DNA of 13,470 bases from GCA-002840015 sp033765245 (GCA_033765245.1 JANRIF010000061.1:1-13470); one strand, 5' to 3'; positions 1 through 8,299 are shown, counted from the first letter of the stretch. Translations and numbers: made by a program. The notes: generated by a model from the letters alone, not told the origin.

Positions 1-264
1 CGGGACTCGGGACTCGGGACTCGGGACTCGGGACTCGGGACTCGGGACTCGGGACTACAAGCTTGCGAGTTTTTGCTTCTGAAGTAGGCTGGCGGCGAGC
101 GCAGCGGGCGCTGTCGCGAAGTGACCGAACCCCAGCTATGCGACGCAGAGATGGTTGCTGGGGTTCGCTGCGCTCACCGCCAGCCTACCGCGCTTGGGCT
201 TCAGCTTTTCCGAGTCCCCAGTCCCGAGTCCCCAGTCCCGGCTTCTATTGAGTCTCCAGTCCCG
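1..264. repeat. Nested inverted-repeat element with heptamer arrays
   Basis: Positions 1-56 are eight perfect copies of the heptamer CGGGACT, and the array may continue to the left of the window. Positions 213-264 carry the reverse complement: AGTCCCC, AGTCCCG, AGTCCCC, AGTCCCG in a row, then after ten bases AGTCTCC and AGTCCCG. Between these lies a second inverted repeat: 84-106 pairs with 166-188 (22 of 23 bases), and 127-136 (GAACCCCAGC) pairs perfectly with 157-166. The whole block can therefore fold as one long interrupted hairpin with its tip near 137-156. It has no credible coding content; the short frames through it are repeat translations. Heptamers of this kind are, as I recall, a common intergenic repeat in Lysobacterales. 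Whether it is mobile cannot be told from one copy. Confidence 0.85.
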
Positions 265-440
265 TGTCCTGGCTTGGTGGGGCTCCGACGCTCGGCACTA
301 TCTCCTCCGCCGAAGGTCATCATGACTTGCCGCACGCGAGGGGCTGGCGGTGGATCGAGACAATGTCCGCCATCACCGCGTTGACATGCGTGGTGATATA
401 CGTCACTATAACACCACTCCTCCAAGACACCGAGCCAGAC
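265..440 (+). other. Leader region upstream of the efflux operon
   Basis: Together with the repeat element, this makes 440 bases without a supported gene. It contains an imperfect palindrome at 313-328 (arms GTCAT/ATGAC around one base) and the predicted promoter described separately at 381-412. The reading frame of the downstream gene stays open through here back to 264, but the peptide it would encode has no recognisable features and would bury the lipoprotein signal of the adaptor. I treat it as non-coding. Confidence 0.5.
381..412 (+). promoter_or_regulatory. Predicted promoter of the efflux operon with palindrome in the spacer
   Basis: A perfect -35 hexamer TTGACA lies at 381-386 and a good -10 hexamer TATAAC at 407-412. 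They are separated by 20 bases, longer than the usual 17. The spacer holds the palindrome GTGA-N6-TCAC at 393-406, directly abutting the -10. A start of transcription near 419 would leave a leader of about 22 bases before the ATG at 441. A long spacer carrying a dyad is the arrangement used by MerR-family activators; the half-sites also resemble a CRP/Clp site (GGTGA/TCACT, four of five bases per half). Promoter and regulator type are inferences. Confidence 0.45.
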
Positions 441-1628
441 ATGACCGCCACCTTGCCCGTCCGCCGACTCGCCCTTGTCGCAGCGCTCAGCATTGCCCTG
501 CTCGCCACCGCGTGCAGCAAGGCGCCGACCGCCGCCGACCCGAAAGCTTCTGCCGCGACTGCCGATGCCACCACCGCCGACAAGGGCAAGGACGCTGCGG
601 CGAAGGGGAAGGACAAGGACAAGCCGGCCGAGGTCGCAGTGCCGGTCGAAGTGGCGCTGGTTTCCCGTCGCGCGATGTCGGCCAGCTACGGCGCGACCGC
701 ATCGTTGGAGGCGGCAGGGGAGGCGCAGGTCGTGTCGTTGACCTCCGGTGTGTTGCTCAAGCTGCTCGCCGAGGAGGGCGATGTGGTGCAGGCCGGGCAG
801 GTGCTGGCGCGGCTCGATCCCGACCGCAAGGGCTTGGCGCTGGCGCAGTCGCAGGCGCAGCTCAAGAAGCTTGAAAGCGAGTACAGCCGCTCGAAGGAGC
901 TGTTCGCCAAGCAATTGGTCAGCGCCGACGCGCACGAGAAGATCCGCTCGGAGCTCGACGTGCAGCGCGCCGCTGTCGACATCACCAAGCTGGAGTTGTC
1001 CTACACCACCATCACCGCGCCGATTTCGGGCGTGGTCGCGCAACGCATGGTCAAGGTGGGCAACCTGATCCAGCCCAACGCACCGATGTTCAAAATCGTC
1101 GACACCTCGCGACTGGAAGCGGTGTTGAACGTGCCCGAGCGTGAGCTGGACACCCTGCGCGCCGGCTTGCCGGTAACCATGCGGGTGGACGCGCTGCCGG
1201 GCCGCAGCTTCAACGGCAAGGTGGGTCGTGTCAGCCCGGTGGTGGATGCCGGCAGCGGTACGTTCCGTGTCACCGCGATCTTCGAGGGCATCGGCCAGCT
1301 CAAGCCGGGCATGTTCGGACGTGTGGACATCGTGTTCGACCAGCGTCCCAACGCCTTGACCATCCCGCGCGATGCCTTGCTCGAAGGCGATGGCGAGACC
1401 TCGGTATTCGCGGTGCGCGACGGCAAGGCGGTGCGGGTGCCGGTGCAGGTGGGCTTCATCACCGGTTCCTATGCGGAGATTCGCGCCGGGCTGGCGGAAG
1501 GCGACGGCGTGGTCACGGTGGGTAAGGTCACGTTGCGCGATGGCGCCACGGTCGAGGTGGTGAACGGCGGCGACGGCGCCGGCACGGTTGCCACCAAGGG
1601 TGACAACACGATGGCGGCCAGCCAATGA
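441..1628 (+). CDS. RND efflux periplasmic adaptor (membrane-fusion) lipoprotein
   Basis: This 395-residue protein is the adaptor of a tripartite RND pump, bridging the inner-membrane permease and an outer-membrane channel in the periplasm. The ATG at 441 was chosen because it begins a lipoprotein signal: Arg8-Arg9, a hydrophobic stretch, then the lipobox ending Ala24-Cys25. The frame is open back to 264, but an upstream start would place this signal internally. Residues 28-66 are a Lys/Ala/Asp-rich linker. Then follow the first lipoyl half (about 93-128), a Gln/Lys/Leu/Glu-rich alpha-helical hairpin (129-188), the second lipoyl half with the motif TAPISGVV (192-221), a beta-barrel domain (222-298) and a membrane-proximal domain (301-376). 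Length and order fit the HlyD/AcrA-type family. The stop overlaps the next gene's start (ATGA), so translation is probably coupled. No strong Shine-Dalgarno sequence is visible. The substrate cannot be told. Confidence 0.93.
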   Translation: MTATLPVRRLALVAALSIALLATACSKAPTAADPKASAATADATTADKGKDAAAKGKDKDKPAEVAVPVEVALVSRRAMSASYGATASLEAAGEAQVVSLTSGVLLKLLAEEGDVVQAGQVLARLDPDRKGLALAQSQAQLKKLESEYSRSKELFAKQLVSADAHEKIRSELDVQRAAVDITKLELSYTTITAPISGVVAQRMVKVGNLIQPNAPMFKIVDTSRLEAVLNVPERELDTLRAGLPVTMRVDALPGRSFNGKVGRVSPVVDAGSGTFRVTAIFEGIGQLKPGMFGRVDIVFDQRPNALTIPRDALLEGDGETSVFAVRDGKAVRVPVQVGFITGSYAEIRAGLAEGDGVVTVGKVTLRDGATVEVVNGGDGAGTVATKGDNTMAASQ

Positions 1629-4600
1629 GTCTCGCCGAATTCTCCACCCGCCGCCGGGTCACGGTGGCGATGGTCACGGTGACGCTGGTGCTGTTCGGCC
1701 TGATCGCGCTGCGCGATCTCAAGGTCAACCTGCTGCCCGACCTGAGCTATCCCACCCTGACCGTGCGCACCGAATACGTCGGTGCGGCGCCGGCGGAAAT
1801 CGAGAACCTGGTGACCGAGCCGATCGAGGAATCGGTGGGCGTGGTCAAGAACCTGCGCAAGCTGCATTCGGTGTCGCGTACCGGCCAGAGCGATGTGATC
1901 CTCGAATTCGCCTGGGGTACCAACATGGACAAGGCCAGCATCGAGGTGCGCGACAAGCTCGAGTCGGTGCAGTTGCCGCTGGAAGCCAAGAAGTCGGTGT
2001 TGCTGCGCTTCAACCCGTCCACCGAGCCGATCATGCGGCTGGCATTGCGCGCGGAAGACGCCAAGGCCGGCGGCGATGAGGCGCAGCTCAAGCGGTTCCG
2101 CCGTTATGCCGAGGAGGAGCTGAAGAAGCGCCTGGAGCCGATCGCCGGCGTCGCCGCAGTCAAGGTGTCGGGCGGCCTTGAGGACGAAATCCAGGTGGAG
2201 CTGGACCAGCAGACGCTGGCGCGGCTGAACCTGTCGGTGGGCACCGTCATCGACCGCTTGCGCCAGGAGAACGTCAACATCTCGGGCGGCCGCATCGATG
2301 AAGGCTCGCAACGCTATCTGGTGCGCACCATCAACCAGTTCGTCGATCTCGACCAGATGCGCAACCTGCTGATCGTTACCCGCGACGGCGTCTCGATCTA
2401 CCTGCGCGACGTCGCCACGGTGAGCCAGGGCTACAAGGAGCGTCAGGCGATCATCCGTCTCGATGGCGGCGAAGCGATCGAGTTGGCGATCTACAAGGAA
2501 GGCGACGCCAACACCGTGGACGTCGCCGATCGCGTCAAGGCGGCGCTGGAGCGGCTCAAGGACGACATCCCGAGCGGCGCCAAGCTGGTGCAGGTGGACG
2601 ACCAGTCGGTGTTCATCCGCCAGGCGCTCAACGAGGTCCGTTCCGAGGCGTTGATGGGCGGCGTGCTGGCGATCCTGCTGATCTTCTTCTTCCTGCGCGA
2701 CGGCTGGAGCACGTTCGTGATCGGCCTGTCGCTGCCGGTGTCGATCGTCACCACGTTCTTCTTCATGGGCCAGTTCGGCATCAACCTCAATGTGATGTCG
2801 CTGGCTGGGCTGGCGCTCGCCACCGGCATGGTGGTGGACGATTCGATCGTGGTGCTGGAAAGCATCGCCAAGGCGCGCGAGCGCGGCGTGGGCCTGCTCG
2901 CCGCCGCGATCCAGGGCACCCGCGAAGTGAGCATGGCGGTGGTCGCATCCACGCTCACCACAGTGGCTGTGTTCCTGCCGATGGTGTTCGTCGAGGGCGT
3001 GGCAGGGCAGTTGTTCCGCGATCAGGCGATCACGGTGGCGATCGCGATGGTGATCTCGTTGGTCGTGTCGTTGACGCTGATCCCGATGCTCAGTTCGCTG
3101 CGCGCGAAGGCGCCGTTGGGGTTCGATGCGGAGCCGCCCGTGGTCGGCACCGAGAAGGCGCGCGGACGTGTTGCGACGGTGGCTGTCGCAGCGCGATCAA
3201 TTCCCGGGCGTCTGATCGGCTGGGCAATGTTCGGGCTGACCTGGCTTGTGGTCGTATGGTTTCGCGTGTCGCGCGGCACTTTCGGGCGGTTGCTCGGCGT
3301 GGTCGGCGATTTCCTCATGAAGGGCTACGACAAAGTCGCTGCGGCCTACGCGCGCCTGTTGCCAACCGCACTGGCGCGACCGACCCTGGTGTTGACCAGT
3401 GCCGCGGCGGCGTTCGTGGCGGCGCTGGTGCTGGTGCCGACGTTGGGCATGGACCTGATTCCGCAATTGGCGCAGGACCGCTTCGAGCTGACCGTGAAGC
3501 TGCCATCCGGCACCCAGTTGCGCGACACCGACGCGCTGATTCGCGACGTGCAGCGCCAGCATGCCGGTGATCCGGGCGTGCGGGTGCTGTACGCAGTCAG
3601 CGGCAGCGGTACGCGCCTGGACGCCAACCCCACCGAGTCGGGTGAGAACATCGGCAAGTTGTCGGTGGTGCTGGAGCGCGGTGCGCCGCGCGATACCGAG
3701 GCGGTCGAGACCGAAAGCCTGCGCAGCACCATGGCGCGCTATCCCGGCGCCGAGGCCAAGTTCGGACGCCCCCAACTGTTCAGCTTCTCGACGCCGCTGG
3801 AGATCGAGATTCGCGGCACCGACCTGACGCAGTTGGAAGCGGCGGGCCGTGATCTGGCGCAGCGGCTCGGTGCCAACGATCGCTTTGCCGACGTCAAGAG
3901 TTCGGTCGAGGGCGGTTTTCCGGAGGTGCAGATCCGCTTCGACCAGGAACGCGCCGCCGCGCTCGGCCTGACCACGCGACAGATCGCCGATCAGGTGGTG
4001 CGCAAGGTGCGCGGCGAAGTCGCCACCCGCTACAGCTTCCGCGATCGCAAGATCGACGTGCTGGTGCGTGCGCGCGAGCAGGACCGCGCCTCGGTGGACG
4101 ACATCCGGCGCCTGATCGTCAACCCGGAAAGCGACAAGCCGGTGACGCTGGCTTCAGTGGCCGAAGTGGTCTCCACCATCGGTACCTCGGAGATCCATCG
4201 CGTCGATCAGGTGCGGGTGGCGATCGTGTCGGCGTCGCTGCGCTACGGCGACCTGGGCAGCGCAGTGGAGGCGATCCGGAGCACGCTGGCGGACAAGCCG
4301 CTGGCGGGCGGGGTGCGCGTGCACATCGGCGGTCAGGGTGAGGAACTCGACGCCTCCGCCGCTTCGCTGATCTTCGCGTTCGGACTGGCGATCTTCCTGG
4401 TGTATCTGGTGATGGCCTCGCAGTTCGAATCGCTGTTGCATCCCTTCGTGATCCTGTTCTCGATTCCGCTGGCGATCGTCGGTGCGGTGCTGGCGCTCAA
4501 GCTGACGGGCAACTCGCTGTCGGTGGTGGTGTTCATCGGACTGATTCTGCTGGCCGGCATCGTGGTCAAGAACGCGATCGTGCTGATCGATCTGGTGAAC

Positions 4601-4918
4601 CAGTTGCGTGAGGCGGGCAAGCCCAAGGCGATTGCGATTGCCGAAGCCTGCAGTGCGCGCTTGCGGCCGATCGTGATGACCACTTTGACTACCTTGTTCG
4701 GGTTCCTGCCGTTGGCGCTGGGACTGGGCGAGGGGGCCGAAGTGCGGGCGCCGATGGCGATCACGGTGATCGGCGGCTTGACCGTGTCCACCCTGCTCAC
4801 TCTGCTGGTGATCCCGGTGGTGTACGACCTGCTCGATCGCCGCGGCGATGCGTGGTACGTCGAGCGTCGCAAACGGGCTGAGCGCAGCGAAGCGCTGGTC
4901 CAGGGAGAGGCGTCATGA
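1625..4918 (+). CDS. RND efflux permease, first of tandem pair (Asp-Asp/Lys relay)
   Basis: This is a 1097-residue inner-membrane proton antiporter of the RND superfamily (HAE1/AcrB-like). It has an N-terminal membrane segment (about 13-32), a large periplasmic porter domain, five membrane helices (about 340-495), a second porter domain and five C-terminal helices. The proton-relay residues are canonical: Asp405-Asp406 in GMVVDDSIVV and Lys982 in GIVVKNAIVL, plus the Arg of RLRPIVMT. The segment between helix 6 and the next domain (about 493-566) is longer than in AcrB or in the neighbouring permease, and contains an unusual hydrophobic stretch at about 530-546. The start overlaps the adaptor stop and the stop overlaps the second permease start, both by ATGA. 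It may work as a homotrimer or as a heterotrimer with the next gene, as MdtB and MdtC do; the sequence does not decide this. Confidence 0.95.
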   Translation: MSLAEFSTRRRVTVAMVTVTLVLFGLIALRDLKVNLLPDLSYPTLTVRTEYVGAAPAEIENLVTEPIEESVGVVKNLRKLHSVSRTGQSDVILEFAWGTNMDKASIEVRDKLESVQLPLEAKKSVLLRFNPSTEPIMRLALRAEDAKAGGDEAQLKRFRRYAEEELKKRLEPIAGVAAVKVSGGLEDEIQVELDQQTLARLNLSVGTVIDRLRQENVNISGGRIDEGSQRYLVRTINQFVDLDQMRNLLIVTRDGVSIYLRDVATVSQGYKERQAIIRLDGGEAIELAIYKEGDANTVDVADRVKAALERLKDDIPSGAKLVQVDDQSVFIRQALNEVRSEALMGGVLAILLIFFFLRDGWSTFVIGLSLPVSIVTTFFFMGQFGINLNVMSLAGLALATGMVVDDSIVVLESIAKARERGVGLLAAAIQGTREVSMAVVASTLTTVAVFLPMVFVEGVAGQLFRDQAITVAIAMVISLVVSLTLIPMLSSLRAKAPLGFDAEPPVVGTEKARGRVATVAVAARSIPGRLIGWAMFGLTWLVVVWFRVSRGTFGRLLGVVGDFLMKGYDKVAAAYARLLPTALARPTLVLTSAAAAFVAALVLVPTLGMDLIPQLAQDRFELTVKLPSGTQLRDTDALIRDVQRQHAGDPGVRVLYAVSGSGTRLDANPTESGENIGKLSVVLERGAPRDTEAVETESLRSTMARYPGAEAKFGRPQLFSFSTPLEIEIRGTDLTQLEAAGRDLAQRLGANDRFADVKSSVEGGFPEVQIRFDQERAAALGLTTRQIADQVVRKVRGEVATRYSFRDRKIDVLVRAREQDRASVDDIRRLIVNPESDKPVTLASVAEVVSTIGTSEIHRVDQVRVAIVSASLRYGDLGSAVEAIRSTLADKPLAGGVRVHIGGQGEELDASAASLIFAFGLAIFLVYLVMASQFESLLHPFVILFSIPLAIVGAVLALKLTGNSLSVVVFIGLILLAGIVVKNAIVLIDLVNQLREAGKPKAIAIAEACSARLRPIVMTTLTTLFGFLPLALGLGEGAEVRAPMAITVIGGLTVSTLLTLLVIPVVYDLLDRRGDAWYVERRKRAERSEALVQGEAS
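4902..4909 (+). promoter_or_regulatory. Ribosome binding site of the second permease
   Basis: A purine-rich AGGGAGAGG-type stretch lies inside the end of the first permease gene, five bases before the ATG at 4915. It is the only strong Shine-Dalgarno sequence in the efflux operon, so the second permease may be initiated independently as well as by coupling. Confidence 0.6.
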
Positions 4919-7900
4919 AACACGGTTGGAGCTTGGCGCAACTGAGCCTGCAGCGGCCGGTCACCGCCACCATGTTCTTCGTGTCGATGGTGTTGATCGG
5001 TCTGATCGCGGCGTTCCGCCTGCCGCTGGAGGAAAACCCCGACATCCAGGCGCCGTTCGTGTTCGTCAGCATTCCGTATCCGGGTTCCACGCCCGAGGAA
5101 GTGGAGCGCACCATCACGCGCCCGGCCGAGGAGGCGCTGGCCACGCTGTCCGGCATCAAGCGCATGAACTCGACCTCGCGCGCCGATGGTGCCAGCGTGT
5201 TCATCGAGTTTGCCTGGTCGCGCGACGTCGAAATCGCCGCCTCCGAGGCGCGCGAGCGCATCGATGCCATCCGCAGCGAACTGCCGTCCGATCTGCAGCG
5301 TTTCTTCGTGCTCAAGTTCGCCACCAGCGATGAGCCGGTGCTGCGCGTGCGTTTCGCCGGCGATGCCGACAAGGACGTCACGCGCTCGTACACCTTGCTC
5401 GACCGCGAGATCAAACGGCCGTTGGAGCGCCTGGCCGGGGTCGCCCGCGTCGACATTTCCGGGGTGTCGCCGCCGGAAGTGGAGATCGCGATCTCGTCCG
5501 ACCGTCTGAGCGCGCACGGACTGAGCCTCAACGATCTGGCGAAGCGTCTGCAAGCGGCCAACTTCTCGGTTTCCGCCGGCGAGATCGATGACGGTTCGCG
5601 CCGCATCCGGGTGCAGCCGGTCGGCGAGTTGCAGAGCCTCGACCAGATTCGCGAACTTGCGATTTCTTCCAGCGGCGTGCGCGTCAAGGACATCGCCGAC
5701 GTGCGGCTCAAGCCCGGACGGATCGACTACGGCCGCCGCCTCGACGGCAAGCCCGCGGTCGGTCTCGACATCTTCAAGGAGCGCAGCGCGAACCTGGTCG
5801 ACGTGGCGGGAAGAATCTTCGATCGCCTGGGTGTGATCGCCGCCACGCCGGAGTTCGAAGGCATCCAGTTCAAGATCATTTCCGACCAGGCCAAGGGCGT
5901 CACCAGTTCGCTGTCGGAGTTGGGCAAGGCGGGAGTGCTCGGTTCGCTGCTGTCGATCGCCATCCTGTTCTTCTTCCTGCGGCATTGGCCGTCCACCTTG
6001 ATGGTGTCGCTGGCGATCCCGCTGTGCTTCGTGATGACGCTCGGCGTGATGTACTTTCTTGGCATGAGCTTGAACGTGATCTCGATGATGGGATTGCTGA
6101 TCGGCGTCGGCATGCTGGTGGACAACGCGGTGGTGGTCACCGAAAGCATCTACCAATTTCGCGAGAAGTATCCCAACGACCCGGTGCGTTGCGCGATCGA
6201 GGGCACCCGCGGTGTGCAACTGGCGGTCAGTGCCGGCACCCTGACCAGCATCATCGTGTTCCTGCCCAACCTGTTCGGCGAACGCAACTTCATCTCGCTG
6301 TACCTGTCGCAGGTGGCGATCACCATCACCGTGTCGATGCTGGCGTCGTGGCTGGTGGCGGTGAGCCTGATTCCGATGATCTCGGCGCGCATCAAGGCGC
6401 CGGCGCGCGGATTCGCTGCCGGTGGCATGGTTCGCCACATCCAGGATGCCTATGCCCGCGGGCTGCGCTGGAGCCTGGCGCATCGCGGCATCAGCGTGCT
6501 CGCAATCGGATTCATCGTGGCGATCAGCATGGTGCCCGCCAAGGGCACCAAGGTCGACATGTTCCCGCAGAGCTTCGGCCGCGAATTCGAGATGTACTAC
6601 AAGTGGAAGGGCGCGTATCCGCTGGATCAGCTCTCGCGCGAGGTGGCCAAGGTCGAGAATTATCTGGATGCGCACCGCAAGGAGCACCAGATCACCCAGG
6701 TTTACAGTTGGTTCTCGGAACAGGGATGGGCCGGTACGCGGATCAATCTGGCAGAGAACACCGAGGAGACCGGTGGCGAGCCGCTGCGTCGCACCGAGGA
6801 CCTGATCGAGGAAATCCGCAAGGGGATCCCGCGTCTGGCGACCGCCGAAGTCGGGCTGAACGGGGACGGTGGCGGCGGCCCTGGCGAGGGCATGCGGGTT
6901 TCGCTGATCGGCGACTCCGCGCAGACCCTCAAGGAGCTGTCGGAGACGGTCGTTGCGGGGCTTTCCAAAGTGCCCGAGTTGCGCGACGTGCGCGCCGATA
7001 CCGGAGACGAATCGAGCGAGTTGGCGGTAACCGTCAATCGCGACCGCGCGGCGCTGTACGGTTTTTCCGCGCAGGATGTCGCGAGCTACATCGGCATCGC
7101 CCTGCGCGGCGCGCCGCTGCGCGAATTCCGCAGTGGCGACACCGAAGTCCCGATGTGGATACGCTTCGACAACGCCAACGATCAACGTGTCGACGACCTG
7201 CGCAATTTCAACTTGCGGCGCGCCGACGGCACCATGATTCCGCTGATGTCGTTGATCGACGTGCGGGTGCAGCGTGGCGCCACCCAGATCCAGCGCACCA
7301 ACCGGCAGACCGCGCTCGACATCCAGGCCGCGCTTGCCGACGGCAAGACGCTGCCGGAGGCGCGCAAGGCGATGGAGGAGGCGCTCAAGCGCATGCGCTT
7401 CCCGCCCGGCTACTCCTGGAGTTTCGGCGGCCGCTTCAACGACGACGACGATGCCGGCCAGCGCATGGCATTCAACACGCTGCTGGCGTTGGTAATGATC
7501 GTGGTGGTGATGGCGGCGTTGTTCGAGTCGATGCTGTTTCCGTTCGCCATCGTCAGCGGCGTGGCGTTTTCTGCGCTGGGCGTGTTCTGGTTGTTCTGGA
7601 TCACCGGCACTACGTTCTCGATCATGGCGTCGATCGGCATCCTGGTGCTGATGGGCGTGGTGGTGAACAACGGCATCGTGATGGTTGAACACATCAACAA
7701 TCTGCGCCGTAGCGGAATGTCGCGCACCGATGCGCTGGTGGCGGGCAGCCGAGAACGCCTGCGGCCGATCCTGATGACCATGGGCACCACGGTGCTGGGG
7801 ATGTTCCCGTTGTGTCTGGAAGGACCCCAACTGGGCGGCGACGGTCCGCCGTACTTTCCGATGGCGCGCGCGATCGTCGGCGGTCTGGTGTTTTCGACCA

Positions 7901-8019
7901 TCGTCAGCCTGCTGTTCCTGCCCACCATCTACGCCATGCTCGACGACCTGAGCGCGCGTACGCGCGCCCTGGTGGCGCGCGCGCGCAAGGCTGCACCGTT
8001 GAGCCCCGCGGTGAATTGA
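4915..8019 (+). CDS. RND efflux permease, second of tandem pair (Asp-Asn/Asn relay)
   Basis: This 1034-residue RND permease has the same fold order as its upstream neighbour but is clearly divergent from it. An N-terminal membrane helix (about 15-34) precedes the PLEENPDIQAPFV motif typical of RND porter entry. Relay positions differ from AcrB: the second Asp is Asn (Asp403-Asn404 in GMLVDNAVVV) and the Lys is Asn (Asn918 in GVVVNNGIVM); the Arg of RLRPILMT is kept. As I recall, the paired change also occurs in other distant HAE1-like permeases, so it is a subfamily trait rather than decay. The porter domain has a Gly-rich loop (LNGDGGGGPGEG), and a run of four Asp (843-846) precedes the next membrane helix. 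It is the last gene of the operon, followed by a hairpin. No outer-membrane factor gene follows, so a TolC-type channel encoded elsewhere is presumably used. Confidence 0.94.
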   Translation: MKHGWSLAQLSLQRPVTATMFFVSMVLIGLIAAFRLPLEENPDIQAPFVFVSIPYPGSTPEEVERTITRPAEEALATLSGIKRMNSTSRADGASVFIEFAWSRDVEIAASEARERIDAIRSELPSDLQRFFVLKFATSDEPVLRVRFAGDADKDVTRSYTLLDREIKRPLERLAGVARVDISGVSPPEVEIAISSDRLSAHGLSLNDLAKRLQAANFSVSAGEIDDGSRRIRVQPVGELQSLDQIRELAISSSGVRVKDIADVRLKPGRIDYGRRLDGKPAVGLDIFKERSANLVDVAGRIFDRLGVIAATPEFEGIQFKIISDQAKGVTSSLSELGKAGVLGSLLSIAILFFFLRHWPSTLMVSLAIPLCFVMTLGVMYFLGMSLNVISMMGLLIGVGMLVDNAVVVTESIYQFREKYPNDPVRCAIEGTRGVQLAVSAGTLTSIIVFLPNLFGERNFISLYLSQVAITITVSMLASWLVAVSLIPMISARIKAPARGFAAGGMVRHIQDAYARGLRWSLAHRGISVLAIGFIVAISMVPAKGTKVDMFPQSFGREFEMYYKWKGAYPLDQLSREVAKVENYLDAHRKEHQITQVYSWFSEQGWAGTRINLAENTEETGGEPLRRTEDLIEEIRKGIPRLATAEVGLNGDGGGGPGEGMRVSLIGDSAQTLKELSETVVAGLSKVPELRDVRADTGDESSELAVTVNRDRAALYGFSAQDVASYIGIALRGAPLREFRSGDTEVPMWIRFDNANDQRVDDLRNFNLRRADGTMIPLMSLIDVRVQRGATQIQRTNRQTALDIQAALADGKTLPEARKAMEEALKRMRFPPGYSWSFGGRFNDDDDAGQRMAFNTLLALVMIVVVMAALFESMLFPFAIVSGVAFSALGVFWLFWITGTTFSIMASIGILVLMGVVVNNGIVMVEHINNLRRSGMSRTDALVAGSRERLRPILMTMGTTVLGMFPLCLEGPQLGGDGPPYFPMARAIVGGLVFSTIVSLLFLPTIYAMLDDLSARTRALVARARKAAPLSPAVN

Positions 8020-8038
8020 GCGAGCGCCAGCGCGCTGC

Positions 8039-8061
8039 GACGCCACGTTTGCGGTGGCGTC
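8039..8061 (+). terminator. Hairpin after the efflux operon
   Basis: GACGCCAC (8039-8046) and GTGGCGTC (8054-8061) form a perfect 8-bp stem with a 7-base loop, beginning 19 bases after the stop of the second permease. There is no U-tract after it, so it may be a weak or Rho-assisted terminator or a 3'-end stabiliser. It is followed by an alternating C/G stretch to about 8088. Confidence 0.4.
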
Positions 8062-8224
8062 CGCGGCGCGCCCGCGCGCCCGCGCGTGGGATCGTTCCCC
8101 GCCACACCCGCTCGACGCACCACTCCGCCTTCGCGCTGATTCCGGCCTGCGCGGACTCCCCTTCGCGCCCGAGTGCGCGATTCGCCGATCGCGACTGCCG
8201 GCGCGGAATCAATTTCGCAAGATA

Positions 8225-8242
8225 CGGTTTCAGTTGAAACCG
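8225..8242. promoter_or_regulatory. Perfect palindrome, candidate operator
   Basis: CGGTTTCAGTTGAAACCG consists of two 8-base arms around a GT centre with no mismatch. It lies upstream of the predicted promoter of the V4R gene. The regulator family cannot be assigned from the motif. It is too tight (2-base centre) to be a likely RNA terminator, so a dimeric DNA-binding protein is the more natural reading. Confidence 0.5.
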
Positions 8243-8266
8243 CTATACCAAGTCGATGTTGGTTGC

Positions 8267-8282
8267 TGTGACCGGCCTCACA
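8267..8282. promoter_or_regulatory. Perfect CRP/Clp-type site
   Basis: TGTGACCGGCCTCACA matches the CRP core consensus TGTGA-N6-TCACA at all ten specified positions, and its N6 is itself self-complementary (CCGGCC). Its centre (8274.5) is about 60-61 bases upstream of the start expected from the promoter at 8300-8328, which is the class I activation distance for CRP in E. coli. In Xanthomonas the CRP homologue Clp recognises a very similar site and responds to cyclic di-GMP. Binding here is predicted only. Confidence 0.65.
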
Positions 8283-8299
8283 CAATCGATGTCCTGATA

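Noticed and set aside
1..56. Tandem heptamers as a CRISPR array
   Set aside because: The units are contiguous with no spacers and only seven bases long.
264..440. N-terminal extension of the adaptor gene to the ATG at 264 or 363
   Set aside because: It would bury the lipoprotein signal that starts at 441 and would cover the predicted promoter.
201..1625. 474-codon open frame on the - strand opposite the adaptor gene
   Set aside because: Low-complexity His/Arg/Leu product, no recognisable domain, and it runs into the repeat element. The + strand adaptor explains the DNA.
2463..2654. Short frames inside the permease genes as possible nested genes
   Set aside because: Arg/Ser-rich shadows without ribosome binding sites or recognisable domains.
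4333..8046. Very long open frame (1237 codons) on the - strand opposite the second permease
   Set aside because: Its product is a His/Arg/Gln/Asp-rich string with no domain, and it mirrors the codon bias of the real + strand permease. Long antisense frames are expected in high-GC coding DNA.
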